The notes: generated from the sequence alone by a model not told the origin. A stretch of DNA of 64,000 nucleotides from ZC4RG17 sp036259475 (GCA_036259475.1 DATABS010000107.1:3104-67103); one strand, 5' to 3'. Shown: positions 33,301 to 41,800, counted from the first letter of the stretch. Program-made: numbers and translations.

Positions 33301-33804
33301 ATGACTACCGAAGATCTCGACGAGTTCGAGGATCAGACAGAAGAAGAAGAAGAAGAAGACGAAGAGTTCAACGAGGACGACATCGAGCTGGATGAGGACG
33401 TCGACCTGGAAGATGACGTGGATCTGGACGAAGACGTCGACCTCGAAGATGACGTGGATCTGGCGGAGGATGTCCTCGAGGACGACGTCACCCTCGACGA
33501 CGACTTCGAAGCCGACGACGACGGCGACGACGAGGCGGAGGGGGACGACGAAGACGAGACCGCCGAGGCCCTAGACGAACTCGAGGCCGAAGAGCTGGAG
33601 CTTCTCGACGAGGAGGCGGAGGACGCGCTCCTCGTAGATGAAGCGGCCGAGCTGCGCGCCATCCGGCGCGAGGAGCTGACGCTGAACGTCGACGCCCAGG
33701 TCCAGCGATCCGATGAGTTCGTCTGCCGGTCGTGCTTTCTGGTGAAGCGCAGCAGCCAGCTGGCCAACAAGAGGACGATGATCTGCTTCGACTGTGCCTC
33801 ATGA
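33301..33804 (+). CDS. DUF4193 protein with a long acidic amino-terminal extension
   Basis: The last 45 residues match the actinobacterial DUF4193 family: a zinc-ribbon-like element with CRSC and CFDC and the core DEFVCRSCFLVKRSSQLA. Usual members are about 100 residues; this one has 167 because of a segment (about 5-125) made almost only of D, E, L and V, including tandem DVDLEDDVDLDEDVDLED-type repeats around residues 34-55. The function of DUF4193 is unknown; small size and basic-acidic polarity suggest a nucleic-acid or ribosome-linked role, but this is inference. The next gene overlaps its end by 11 bases. Confidence 0.82.
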   Translation: MTTEDLDEFEDQTEEEEEEDEEFNEDDIELDEDVDLEDDVDLDEDVDLEDDVDLAEDVLEDDVTLDDDFEADDDGDDEAEGDDEDETAEALDELEAEELELLDEEAEDALLVDEAAELRAIRREELTLNVDAQVQRSDEFVCRSCFLVKRSSQLANKRTMICFDCAS

Positions 33805-34516
33805 GGCCGTCACTGTCGTAGTCCCGACTTACAACGAGCGGGAGAACCTGCCCCACCTGGCGGCGGCGATTCTGCTCCACGGCTACTCCTTGCTCATCGT
33901 GGATGACGATTCGCCCGACGGAACCGGTGAGATCGCCGATTCACTCGCCGCCGAGATGCCCCGCCTGGCGGTCATCCACCGAATGCGCAAGGAAGGTCTT
34001 GGTCCGGCGTACGCCGCCGGGTTCGATCGAGCGCTGTCTGAGGGGGCCGGGATAGTGGTCGAGATGGATGCCGACTTCTCACACAGCCCCGCCGACCTTC
34101 CCCGCATGGTTGAAGCCGTCGAGGAGGGGGCGGACCTGGCGATCGGCTCTCGGTATGTGCCCGGCGGAGACACGCCCGACTGGCCGCTGCATCGCCGGTT
34201 GATCTCACGGGGGGGAAACCTGTACGTCCGGCTGATGCTCGGCCTACCGATCCGCGACGCCACCGCCGGGTTTCGGGCCTTCCGGGCCTCGGCGCTGCGC
34301 ACGTTGCCGTACCGAAAAGCGGAGGCGTCCGGCTATGGCTTCCAGGTCGAGATGGCCTGGCACGCCTACCGTGCCGGCCTCGACATCCGGGAGGTGCCGA
34401 TCGTGTTCCGCGACCGTGAGCAAGGCACGTCGAAGATGGGTACCGCGATCGTCCTGGAAGCCATGGGCCTCGTTACCCGGTGGGGTATCGGGCGCATGCT
34501 GGGTTCGTATCGCTGA
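33794..34516 (+). CDS. Polyprenol/dolichol-phosphate mannose synthase-like glycosyltransferase
   Basis: A 240-residue family 2 glycosyltransferase. VVVPTYNERENLPHLA is the GT-A start and VEMDADFSHSP carries the DxD metal site; the conserved RFAVGSRY-like segment reads LAIGSRYVPGGDTPDW. These are the hallmarks of dolichyl/polyprenyl-phosphate mannose synthase, called Ppm1 in mycobacteria, which supplies mannose for lipoglycans and protein mannosylation. There is no attached membrane domain. The start is a GTG 11 bases before the DUF4193 stop, in a different frame. Confidence 0.88.
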   Translation: MPHEAVTVVVPTYNERENLPHLAAAILLHGYSLLIVDDDSPDGTGEIADSLAAEMPRLAVIHRMRKEGLGPAYAAGFDRALSEGAGIVVEMDADFSHSPADLPRMVEAVEEGADLAIGSRYVPGGDTPDWPLHRRLISRGGNLYVRLMLGLPIRDATAGFRAFRASALRTLPYRKAEASGYGFQVEMAWHAYRAGLDIREVPIVFRDREQGTSKMGTAIVLEAMGLVTRWGIGRMLGSYR

Positions 34517-34536
34517 CCCGGTACGCTCCCACGCCG

Positions 34537-35046
34537 ATGCAGGTCTCCGCTCGTCTTGCCACCGCCGCTGACGTAGCCCTCCTCGTCGAGTTGTACAGAC
34601 AGCTGGAGGACGAAATGACGGCTCTCCATCGCATGTGGCCGTTAGCCGACGGACTGGCCGAGCCGATAGAGACGACCTTGGACGAGGCGGTCGATGATCC
34701 GGAAACGGTCGTCATGATCGGGCAGGTGGACGGTGTCCCTTTCGGCTTCATCCTCGCCCGCGTGGAGATCCTCCTGCCTCAGAGTGGTGCCGAACCGCTC
34801 GGTTCCATCCGGCTGGTGTACACCCACCCGAACGCCAGGGAGGTTGGGGTGGCGGAAGCGATGCGGGACGAAGTGATGGATGTCTTCCGCCAGAGGGGAA
34901 TCACGAAGTTCGACGCCCATGTGCTTCCCGGTCACCGACTGGCCAAGAACTTCTTCGAGGCGGGGGGCTTCTCGGCCCGCTCGATCGTCATGCATCACGA
35001 CGACCGGCCGCCGGAGCGGCCGACCCGTGATCCGCGGCTCCGCTGA
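34537..35046 (+). CDS. GNAT-family N-acetyltransferase
   Basis: A 169-residue acetyltransferase-like protein. The beta strand segment SIRLVYTHPNAREVGVAEAMRDEVM contains the loop that in GNAT enzymes holds the pyrophosphate of acetyl-CoA, although the usual RGxGxA/G pattern is weak here (REVGVAEAM). FDAHVLPGHRLAKNFFEAGGF matches the closing helix-turn. The start ATG at 34537 has TACGCT nine bases before it. The stop lies inside the next gene, a NUDIX hydrolase, overlapping by 20 bases. Confidence 0.75.
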   Translation: MQVSARLATAADVALLVELYRQLEDEMTALHRMWPLADGLAEPIETTLDEAVDDPETVVMIGQVDGVPFGFILARVEILLPQSGAEPLGSIRLVYTHPNAREVGVAEAMRDEVMDVFRQRGITKFDAHVLPGHRLAKNFFEAGGFSARSIVMHHDDRPPERPTRDPRLR

Positions 35047-35452
35047 CCGGCCGATCCCCGGAGTGGGCGTCGCGGTCGTCGACGACCGGCGGATCCTCCT
35101 CGTACAGCGAGGCCGCGAACCGGGCAAGGGCCTGTGGGCGGTACCGGGGGGCAAGGTGGACGTCGGTGAGACCCTGGTTGACGCCGCCCGGCGCGAGGTC
35201 ATGGAGGAGACGGGCATGGAGGTCGAGGTGGGCGACGTGCTCTGGGCGGGCGAGAGCATCGGCCCCGGCGATCCGCCCGGCTGGCACTACGTGTTGGTGG
35301 ACTTCTTCGCCACCCGGCTGGCCGGCGAGCCGGTCGCCGCTGACGACGCCGCCGCCCTCGGGTGGTTCACTCTCGACGAAGCTCTCCAGTTGCCGCTGAC
35401 GCCGACGATGCCGGCCCTCCTCCACACACTGCAGGAGACGGGACATCTGTGA
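35027..35452 (+). CDS. NUDIX hydrolase
   Basis: A 141-residue NUDIX protein. The Nudix box spans GGKVDVGETLVDAARREV followed by MEETGMEV, with the catalytic metal-binding glutamates in REVMEE. These enzymes cleave nucleoside diphosphates linked to another group; this one has the size and ADGWFT-like carboxy-terminal part (LGWFTLDEALQ) of MutT-type 8-oxo-dGTP or nucleotide-sugar hydrolases, and the substrate cannot be named. The start is a GTG within the previous gene; a GTG at 35063 is possible. Confidence 0.85.
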   Translation: MIRGSADRPIPGVGVAVVDDRRILLVQRGREPGKGLWAVPGGKVDVGETLVDAARREVMEETGMEVEVGDVLWAGESIGPGDPPGWHYVLVDFFATRLAGEPVAADDAAALGWFTLDEALQLPLTPTMPALLHTLQETGHL

Positions 35453-35458
35453 AGCTGA

Positions 35459-35464
35459 TACCTT
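35459..35464 (+). promoter_or_regulatory. -10 box of the SCO6745-like gene (leaderless layout)
   Basis: TACCTT, seven bases, then the ATG at 35472. Confidence 0.5.
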
Positions 35465-35471
35465 TCAGCGG

Positions 35472-36287
35472 ATGATCGCCCCTCAAGTCGCACCGGAGAT
35501 CGATCGGCTCGTCCTGTCCGTCAACGGCCAGGCGATGGAGAACGACAAGGACGAGCTGCAGGCCCTGGCAACAGAGGCGGGTCTGGATACGCTGACCCTG
35601 CTGCCCCAGGTCGCCGAGTTCCTGCTCGCTGGCAGGCTGCCCCCGGACCTGGCGGTCATCCGGATGCGCTACCGGCCACCCGAAGCCATCGTCGGGCGGC
35701 TGGATGAACTGGCCTCCGGGGGATTCATCGAGGAGACGGCGGACGGCTACGTGGCCACCGCGTCACTTCGTCCGGTACTCGAAGCCGTGCTCGCCAGCCA
35801 GGCTGCGACAGCCGCCTCGATGTGGTCGGGGTACTCCGCCGAGGTGGAGACAGCGGCCGCGATCGCTCGCCAAGTCATCGACGGGACCAGCGACGATCAC
35901 CTAGTCGCAGTCGTGCACCGCCAACTCCCCGAACCGACGGATGCCTATGCGCTGCTCCACCGGCGCTCTATCACCCTCCGCTACATCCGCCAGCACGACC
36001 ATGCCGAGGCGTGGCTCGCCGAGGGGCTGACCCCGGCCGACATGGTGATCCTCACGAGCCTGTGGAAGGGCGAACGCCCGGAAGCGAGCGAAGATGCGGC
36101 GTCCCTGGTCGCCAGGGGACTGGTCCGCCAGGACTTCGGCGGCCTCACGGACGACGGTTTCGAACTGAGGGAGGCCATCGAGGCCGAGACGAACCGCCGC
36201 GCACAATCCTCATTCGACGTGCTCGATGAGGCGACCGCGAACGAGTTCCTCTCGGTCGTTCGGCGGATACCCGGCGAGGTCGACTGA
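35472..36287 (+). CDS. SCO6745-like helix-turn-helix protein
   Basis: A 271-residue protein that resembles the SCO6745/SalK-type family of Streptomyces, named for a winged-helix fold. The segment RPPEAIVGRLDELASGGFIEETADGY is wing-like, and SITLRYIRQHDHAEAWLAEG is the typical later motif. Such proteins lack known catalytic residues. It is followed by an M20 peptidase with its own -10 box, so they may not form an operon. The assignment rests on pattern only. Confidence 0.6.
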   Translation: MIAPQVAPEIDRLVLSVNGQAMENDKDELQALATEAGLDTLTLLPQVAEFLLAGRLPPDLAVIRMRYRPPEAIVGRLDELASGGFIEETADGYVATASLRPVLEAVLASQAATAASMWSGYSAEVETAAAIARQVIDGTSDDHLVAVVHRQLPEPTDAYALLHRRSITLRYIRQHDHAEAWLAEGLTPADMVILTSLWKGERPEASEDAASLVARGLVRQDFGGLTDDGFELREAIEAETNRRAQSSFDVLDEATANEFLSVVRRIPGEVD

Positions 36288-36298
36288 GAGCGGTCCGC

Positions 36299-36304
36299 TA
36301 CCGT
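36299..36304 (+). promoter_or_regulatory. -10 box of the M20 peptidase gene (leaderless layout)
   Basis: TACCGT ends seven bases before the GTG at 36312. This favours that GTG over the one at 36303, which overlaps the box. Confidence 0.4.
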
Positions 36305-36311
36305 GCCCGAG

Positions 36312-37643
36312 GTGACTGACCCGACGGTAGATCTGCTGCAGCAGCTGATCCGGAACCGCTGCGTCAACGATGGGACCCCCGAGTCGGGACAGGAGGAGCG
36401 TTCGGTCGAGACCCTGGCCGAATACCTGGCGGCGCGCGGAGAGGTCATCGAGCCGGTACCGGGTCGCCAATCCGTCGTCTACCGGATCCCGGGGGCTGAC
36501 CCCGAGGCACCCAGCTTGGCCCTCCTGCCGCATCTCGACGTCGTTCCCGTCAGCCCGGAAGGCTGGTCTGTCGATCCGTTCGCCGCCGAGATATCCGACG
36601 GGTTCGTCTGGGGCCGCGGAGCGGTGGACATGCTGAACGTCACTGCCGCAATGGCGACCGTCTTCCGACCGTATCTAACCGGCGAAAAGCAGCTTCCGGG
36701 CGATCTCGTGTTAGCCGCCGTGGCCGATGAGGAGAACTCGGGCACACTCGGCGCCGAATACCTGGTCGAGCACCATTGGGACCTGGTCGGCGCCGACTAT
36801 CTCCTCACGGAAGTCGCCTACCCGGCCCTCCTCACCCAGACCGGTCCCACCTATCCAGTGTCGGTGGGGGAGAAGGGCCCGTACTGGACGACGATGCGGT
36901 CACACGGCACACCGGGTCACGGTTCGGCGCCCTACGGAGCCGACAACGCACTCAGTCCGATCGCCGAAGCGCTCCACGGGCTCTTCACGACCCCTATGCC
37001 GGTTGCCATAACCGACGAGTGGCGGGAATTCGTCGAGGGCCTGGATCTCGATCCCGACCTGGCCGCCGCTTTGGTCGATCCCGACCGCGTCGACCGAGCA
37101 ATCGACAGCCTGGCGGTGGACGACCCGGCCTTCGCCCGATACGTCCACGCCGCCACCCACCTGACGGTGTCGCCCAACAAGGTGACGGGAGGGGTGAAGG
37201 CGAACGTGATTCCCGACGCCGTGGACGCCGAGGTCGACCTGCGGGCCCTGCCCGGAATGGACCGCGAATTCGTGGATGAGCACCTTCGCAAGGCGATGGG
37301 CGCCGCCGCCGACCATATCGAGCTGGTGCCCATGGCGGATCATCAGCCGAGCAGCTCCACACGTGGCAACCCCCTGTGGGACGCGATCGTCGACGGCATC
37401 GAGGACCACACCGGTTCCCGTCGGGTGGTGCCTGCCCTGATGACCGTCGCCACGGATGCGCGGTTCTTCCGGAGCCGCGGGACCGTCGCCTATGGCGTCG
37501 GTCTTTTCGACGACCGGATCGGATTCGGGGAGTTCCTCAGCCTCTTCCACGGACATGACGAGCGCGTGTCGGTCGAGTCGGTGGTGAGAACCGCCCGTCT
37601 CCTCGAAACGGTGGTCGAGCGCTTCGGGACCCTAACCGGATGA
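36312..37643 (+). CDS. M20 family metallopeptidase
   Basis: A 443-residue zinc-dependent amino- or dipeptidase of the M20 family (ArgE/DapE/carboxypeptidase group). The metal ligands are visible in LLPHLDVVP (histidine and aspartate) and GRGAVDMLN (bridging aspartate), with the catalytic glutamates in ADEENSGTLGA. The dimerisation domain lies at about residues 200-320 (TVSPNKVTGGVKANVIPDA). The frame also opens with a GTG at 36303, three codons earlier, but the later GTG is better spaced from the -10 box. Substrate unknown. Its stop overlaps the next ATG. Confidence 0.88.
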   Translation: MTDPTVDLLQQLIRNRCVNDGTPESGQEERSVETLAEYLAARGEVIEPVPGRQSVVYRIPGADPEAPSLALLPHLDVVPVSPEGWSVDPFAAEISDGFVWGRGAVDMLNVTAAMATVFRPYLTGEKQLPGDLVLAAVADEENSGTLGAEYLVEHHWDLVGADYLLTEVAYPALLTQTGPTYPVSVGEKGPYWTTMRSHGTPGHGSAPYGADNALSPIAEALHGLFTTPMPVAITDEWREFVEGLDLDPDLAAALVDPDRVDRAIDSLAVDDPAFARYVHAATHLTVSPNKVTGGVKANVIPDAVDAEVDLRALPGMDREFVDEHLRKAMGAAADHIELVPMADHQPSSSTRGNPLWDAIVDGIEDHTGSRRVVPALMTVATDARFFRSRGTVAYGVGLFDDRIGFGEFLSLFHGHDERVSVESVVRTARLLETVVERFGTLTG

Positions 37644-38410
37644 AGGGGGCGGTGGTCTGCGACCTCGACGGGGTCGTATACCGGGGAAAGACCTCCATGC
37701 CGCACGCCAAGGAGGCGCTCAGGGCCCTGGCCGCTGATGGGAGATCGTTGCTATTCGTCACCAACAACTCGGCGCGTGAGCCGGCCGACGTTCGCCAGAA
37801 GCTGGCCGAAGTCGTCGGCTACGAGGCCGACGAGAGCCAGATCATCACCTCTGCGCTCGTCGCCGCCACCCTGATCGAAGCCGGCCCGGTTCTGGTGATG
37901 GGCGAAATCGGAGTCGAATCCGCCGTCTTGGCGGCCGGCTTCCGGCTCACCGATGATCCGTTGCAGGCGGCGACGGTGGTGGCGGGGCTCGACCGGGGCA
38001 TCACCTATGACCGGGTGGCCCGGGCTTCCACTGCCGTCCGCTCCGGCGCCCGTCTCATCGTCACCAACCGCGACCCCACGTTCCCGGTCGAAGGCGGCCT
38101 GCTTCCCGGGGCCGGTGCCTGTGCCGCCGCGGTCGAAACCGCCGCCGGTGTCACGGGTGTCACCGCCGGAAAGCCCAGCGAAGGTATGCGTTGCCTAATC
38201 GAGAGCCGTCTGCCCGACGGACCGATCTGGATGGTGGGAGATCGGCCAGACACCGACATCGCCCTCGCCTCGGGTCCGAGGTGGCGATCGGTGCTCGTAC
38301 TGACGGGAGTCACCTCCGATCCGGCGACGGCCGATCCCGCTCCGGATTTCGTGGCGGCCGATCTCGGCGAAGCCGCCGAGCTGATACTGAGGCTTTCGAA
38401 GGTGGGGTAG
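37640..38410 (+). CDS. HAD-superfamily phosphatase (NagD/IIA type)
   Basis: A 256-residue phosphatase of the HAD IIA subgroup, related to NagD and to 4-nitrophenyl phosphatases. The nucleophile motif CDLDGVVYRGKTSMP is at residues 6-20, motif II is FVTNNSARE, the lysine of motif III is in TAGKPSEGM, and motif IV is WMVGDRPDTDIAL. The substrate-specificity cap lies between. The ATG overlaps the M20 stop. A hairpin follows the stop (38410-38430) but no T run, so it is a weak terminator. Confidence 0.88.
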   Translation: MKGAVVCDLDGVVYRGKTSMPHAKEALRALAADGRSLLFVTNNSAREPADVRQKLAEVVGYEADESQIITSALVAATLIEAGPVLVMGEIGVESAVLAAGFRLTDDPLQAATVVAGLDRGITYDRVARASTAVRSGARLIVTNRDPTFPVEGGLLPGAGACAAAVETAAGVTGVTAGKPSEGMRCLIESRLPDGPIWMVGDRPDTDIALASGPRWRSVLVLTGVTSDPATADPAPDFVAADLGEAAELILRLSKVG

Positions 38411-38468
38411 TCCCCCACTTCGTTGGGGACGAAAACTCGGATGTCTGTGAACTGTCGTTCGGGGAAGC

Positions 38469-38474
38469 GATAAT
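38469..38474 (+). promoter_or_regulatory. -10 box of the tlyA-nadK-recN operon
   Basis: GATAAT, near consensus, ends six bases before the ATG at 38481. TGTGAA at 38446-38451 with a 17-base spacer is a possible -35. Confidence 0.5.
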
Positions 38475-38480
38475 GCGGTC

Positions 38481-38627
38481 ATGGAGGTCACACCCGAGGA
38501 ACGGGAAAGACTCGAGTCGGCGCTGGCCGAGCTCGAGATGTTGGATCCGGCCGATCTACCGGATCCGGCGGCCCGACTGGCAGACCTGCTCGGGAGGATG
38601 CTCGATCTGGCCGGGGAGGAAGCCTGA
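38481..38627 (+). CDS. 48-residue acidic helical protein upstream of tlyA
   Basis: A short gene too small for most gene callers: 48 residues with many glutamates and leucines in heptad-like spacing (ERERLESALAELEML, then ARLADLLGRMLDLAG), so it is likely one or two amphipathic helices. A near-consensus -10 box is six bases upstream. The TGA overlaps the CTG start of tlyA. No family is recognised. It may bind its downstream partner or be translated mainly to deliver ribosomes to tlyA. Confidence 0.65.
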   Translation: MEVTPEERERLESALAELEMLDPADLPDPAARLADLLGRMLDLAGEEA

Positions 38628-39388
38628 GCCGCAGCCGACTCGATTCGGAGCTGGTCAGGCGCGGACTCGCCTCCTCGCCCGCCGAGGCGGAGAGGATGCT
38701 GGGCGATCGCAAGGTGGAGGTTCGTGGTGTTCCGACCCCCAAGCCGCAAACGCTCGTGTCGTCCGACACCCCAATCGAGCTCGTGCGGCCTGGTCATGGC
38801 TACGTCGGCCGGGGGGCCCTCAAGCTCGAGGGGGCCCTCGACGAGTTCGAGATCGAGGTGGCAGGTCGACGAGCGTTGGATGCCGGAGCTTCGACCGGTG
38901 GTTTCACCCAATTGCTTCTGCAGCGAGGCGCCTCTCAAGTCGTCGCACTCGATGTCGGCTACGGCCAGCTCGACCAGAGCCTCCGCCGGCACGACCGCGT
39001 TGTGGTCATGGAGCGAACCAACCTGCGTCATGTCGGTCCGGACGACACAGGAGGAGTGTTCGACCTCGTCGTCGCAGACCTGTCGTTCATATCCCTTTGC
39101 ACCGTTGCCGCCGCGCTGGCCGGGCTGGCCGGCCCGAACGCGGATCTGGTGCTGTTGGTCAAACCACAGTTCGAGGCCGCGAAGACCGAGGTCGGCGAGG
39201 GTGGGATCGTGCGTGACGAGTCGGTCCGTCGGAGGGCGGTCGAGAAGGTGATCGCTTGCCTGTCTGCCGAGGGTCTGGGGACAGTGGCTTTGGCGCCATC
39301 GGCCATAGCGGGAATGGGCGGCAACCGGGAGGTCTTCGCATGGTGCCGGCCCGGAGCGCAGGCGGCCGACGTGGAGGTTCCCCAATGA
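38624..39388 (+). CDS. tlyA: rRNA methyltransferase/hemolysin TlyA
   Basis: TlyA methylates 2'-hydroxyls in 16S and 23S rRNA and makes mycobacteria sensitive to capreomycin. The S4 RNA-binding domain lies at the start (SRLDSELVRRGLASSPAEAE) and the methyltransferase domain from about residue 65, with the SAM loop LDAGASTGGFTQLLL and later LVVADLSFISL. The first ATG in frame is at 38696, but starting there would cut 24 residues from the S4 domain, including the LDSELVRRGLA element. The only in-frame option upstream is CTG at 38624, which overlaps the preceding stop as CTGA. The total would be 254 residues. nadK follows with a 4-base overlap. Confidence 0.85.
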   Translation: MSRSRLDSELVRRGLASSPAEAERMLGDRKVEVRGVPTPKPQTLVSSDTPIELVRPGHGYVGRGALKLEGALDEFEIEVAGRRALDAGASTGGFTQLLLQRGASQVVALDVGYGQLDQSLRRHDRVVVMERTNLRHVGPDDTGGVFDLVVADLSFISLCTVAAALAGLAGPNADLVLLVKPQFEAAKTEVGEGGIVRDESVRRRAVEKVIACLSAEGLGTVALAPSAIAGMGGNREVFAWCRPGAQAADVEVPQ

Positions 39389-40197
39389 AGGTACGGCTGG
39401 TCGTTCACGAAGGACGTCAGGACGTCTCTGGTTTCGCTCACCAATTCATCGAATCCGCCTACCGCGCCGGGCTCTCGGTGATTGCGGACGAAGCCATGGC
39501 GAAAACCGTGGGTGTCGACGTGGCTAACACGGGGATTCCCGACATGGTGGTGGCGGTCGGGGGAGACGGCACGATGCTGGCCGCCGTCCAGGTGGCGTTC
39601 GCCCACGGTGTTCCATTGTTCGGCTTCAACCTCGGCACTATCGGCTTCCTCACCGAGGTGGAGCCGGATGATCTCGAGATGGTCGTCAACGCGCTGGCCG
39701 AAGGATCTTTCACGACGGTGTCGAGGATGGGTATCACCGCCGCCCTGAACGGAAACTCCGTCAGCGGGCTCAACGACGTCGTGGTCGAAAAGATCGACAC
39801 GCTGCGACTGGTCCAGTTGGAGGTCGAGGTCGACGGCGAGCCCTTCGTCACATACCGGGCCGACGGGCTCATCGTCGCCACCCCGACGGGATCCACGGCC
39901 TATAGCTTCTCCGCCGGGGGGCCGCTGGTCGATCATTCGATCGAGGCAATCCTGCTCACCCCCGTCGCTTCCCACTCGCTGTTCGCCCGGACGATGGTTC
40001 TCTCACCGGACGCCACGATCCGTGTGACCGTCAACCGCGAACGTCCCGTGCGGGTTTCGGTTGACAAGGAGCGGCTGGGCGAGGCCGACACGGAAGAAGT
40101 GGTCGAGATCACCCGATCGGCTGATCCGATTCGCTTCGTCCGGTTCGGGCCCCACTCCTTTCCCCGCGCCGTCACCGAGAAGTTCCGGCTGGGGTGA
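39385..40197 (+). CDS. nadK: NAD kinase
   Basis: NAD kinase phosphorylates NAD to NADP using ATP or polyphosphate. The 270-residue protein has the diagnostic GGDGTML motif near residue 57, the NE/D-like segment in VSGLNDVVVEK, and TPTGSTAYSFSAGGP, which binds the adenine ribose. I start at the ATG at 39385 (MKVRLVVHEGR), which overlaps the tlyA stop; the frame is open further up. NADP supply and DNA repair (recN) in one operon is a common order after tlyA in actinobacteria. Confidence 0.95.
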   Translation: MKVRLVVHEGRQDVSGFAHQFIESAYRAGLSVIADEAMAKTVGVDVANTGIPDMVVAVGGDGTMLAAVQVAFAHGVPLFGFNLGTIGFLTEVEPDDLEMVVNALAEGSFTTVSRMGITAALNGNSVSGLNDVVVEKIDTLRLVQLEVEVDGEPFVTYRADGLIVATPTGSTAYSFSAGGPLVDHSIEAILLTPVASHSLFARTMVLSPDATIRVTVNRERPVRVSVDKERLGEADTEEVVEITRSADPIRFVRFGPHSFPRAVTEKFRLG

Positions 40198-40201
40198 CGG
40201 A

Positions 40202-41800
40202 GTGATCGACGAACTGATCGTCCGCAACCTGGGAGTGATCGAGGAGGCGCACCTCGACCCGGGTCCGGGCTTGACGGTCATCACCGGTGAGACGGGGACC
40301 GGAAAGACTCTCCTCCTCGGCGCCCTTCGGCTGCTGTTGGGCGGAGAGGCCCGCTCAGACTTGGTCGGTCCGTTCGCCGACGAAGCGGTAGCGGAAGGGC
40401 GATTCGTCGATGAGAACGGAGACGAAGTCGGAGCGTCTCGCCGACTTCCCCGTGATGGTAGGAGCCGGGCCTACCTCGACGGTTCCATCGCTTCCGCCCG
40501 GGTCCTCGAGGAGCGCGTGGCGGGATTGGTGGACGTGGTCGGTCAGCACGACCAGCTATCGCTGCTCCGGCCGGGCGAGGCCCGTGTGCTGGTCGACCGG
40601 TTGCTCGATAGCGATGGAATGAAGGCGTGGCACGCGTACCGGGCGGCGTGGGACGCTCTGAACGATGCCACTACCGCTCGCCGGCAGCTGGGTGGCGACC
40701 GGGCGGCTCTCGTTCGTGAGCTCGATCTGGTCATGTTCCAAAGCAACGAGATCGACCAGGCCGGATTCTCCGTCGGCGACGACGCCGAACTGGCGCGGCT
40801 CGGTGATCGACTCCGCCACGCCGACGAAATCGTGTCTCTGTTGGCCGGAGCGGTCCAGGCGCTCGATACGAGCCGAGACGCCGTGGGCCAGGCGGTGGCC
40901 GCGGTCCGCAAGGCGGCCCAACTCGACGGCACCCTCGACGAGACGGCCGGGGATCTGAGCGTCGCCGGCGATGGGCTCGGCGATCTGTCCCGCGACCTCC
41001 GCCGCTTCGCCGACGGAGTCGCTTCGGACCCCGAGCAGCTCGCCACTGTGGACGCCAGGCTCACCGAGCTCGGCGAATTGAAGCGAAAGTACGGTCGCAC
41101 CCTGAACGAGGTCCTGGCGTTCGGAGAGGAAGCCGCCCGTCGACGTCAGGAGATCGAAGCTCTCCTCGATCGAGCCGGCATGATCGATGACGAAGTCGCT
41201 GCCGCCGAACAGTCCCTTGCCCGGGCCGGAGAGCATCTTCGTGAGGCCCGCCGCCGCGCCGGGGACCGCCTGACTCGGGCGGCTGTGTCGCATCTCATGG
41301 ATCTCGGCTTCGGGGATCCCATCGTCGACGTGACGGTGGAAGACGCCGATCCGACGTCCTCCGGAGCCGACACGGTCAGGTTGCTTTTCGCGTCGGATTC
41401 CCGGCTGACTCCCGGTGCCGTGGCGGCCGTCGCCTCCGGAGGAGAGTTGAGCCGCCTGGTTCTCTCTTTGCGGCTCGCCGGGGGCAGCGGCCGGGCCGGC
41501 ACGCTGGTGTTCGATGAGATCGATGCGGGGATAGGCGGTGCAACCGCCCTGGCGCTGGGCCGAAAGCTATCGACCCTGGCCGAAGACCGCCAGGTGCTGT
41601 GTGTGACCCATCTTCCCCAGCTGGCCGCTTTCGCCGACCGCCACTACGTGGTCCGTCGGGACGGAAACGCCGCCACCGTCGCTCTCGTCGAGGGCGATGG
41701 GCGACTCGTCGAACTGTCCCGGATGCTGGCCGGCCTGCCCGAGTCCGCCCGGGGGCGGGAGGCCGCCGAGGAGCTGTTGCAGATGGCCAACGCCGGCTGA
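40202..41800 (+). CDS. recN: DNA repair protein RecN
   Basis: RecN is an SMC-like ATPase for repair of double-strand breaks. The 532-residue protein starts with IDELIVRNLGVIEEAHLDPGP and a Walker A of TGETGTGKTLLL near residue 30. The central part is two coiled coils with QHDQLSLLRPG between, and the signature and Walker B segments near the end read SGGELSRLVLSLRLA and LVFDEIDAGIGG. The start is GTG at 40202, five bases after nadK, with the usual RecN amino terminus. It is a little shorter than E. coli RecN because the coiled coils are shorter. Confidence 0.95.
   Translation: MIDELIVRNLGVIEEAHLDPGPGLTVITGETGTGKTLLLGALRLLLGGEARSDLVGPFADEAVAEGRFVDENGDEVGASRRLPRDGRSRAYLDGSIASARVLEERVAGLVDVVGQHDQLSLLRPGEARVLVDRLLDSDGMKAWHAYRAAWDALNDATTARRQLGGDRAALVRELDLVMFQSNEIDQAGFSVGDDAELARLGDRLRHADEIVSLLAGAVQALDTSRDAVGQAVAAVRKAAQLDGTLDETAGDLSVAGDGLGDLSRDLRRFADGVASDPEQLATVDARLTELGELKRKYGRTLNEVLAFGEEAARRRQEIEALLDRAGMIDDEVAAAEQSLARAGEHLREARRRAGDRLTRAAVSHLMDLGFGDPIVDVTVEDADPTSSGADTVRLLFASDSRLTPGAVAAVASGGELSRLVLSLRLAGGSGRAGTLVFDEIDAGIGGATALALGRKLSTLAEDRQVLCVTHLPQLAAFADRHYVVRRDGNAATVALVEGDGRLVELSRMLAGLPESARGREAAEELLQMANAG

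Noticed and set aside
33301..33500. Repeat array or CRISPR-like pattern in the acidic gene
   Set aside because: The repetition is of codons within one open frame, with no spacers.
33333..33770. Poly-serine reverse-strand frame opposite the DUF4193 gene
   Set aside because: It is only the complement of the GAC/GAG/GAT-rich acidic repeats.
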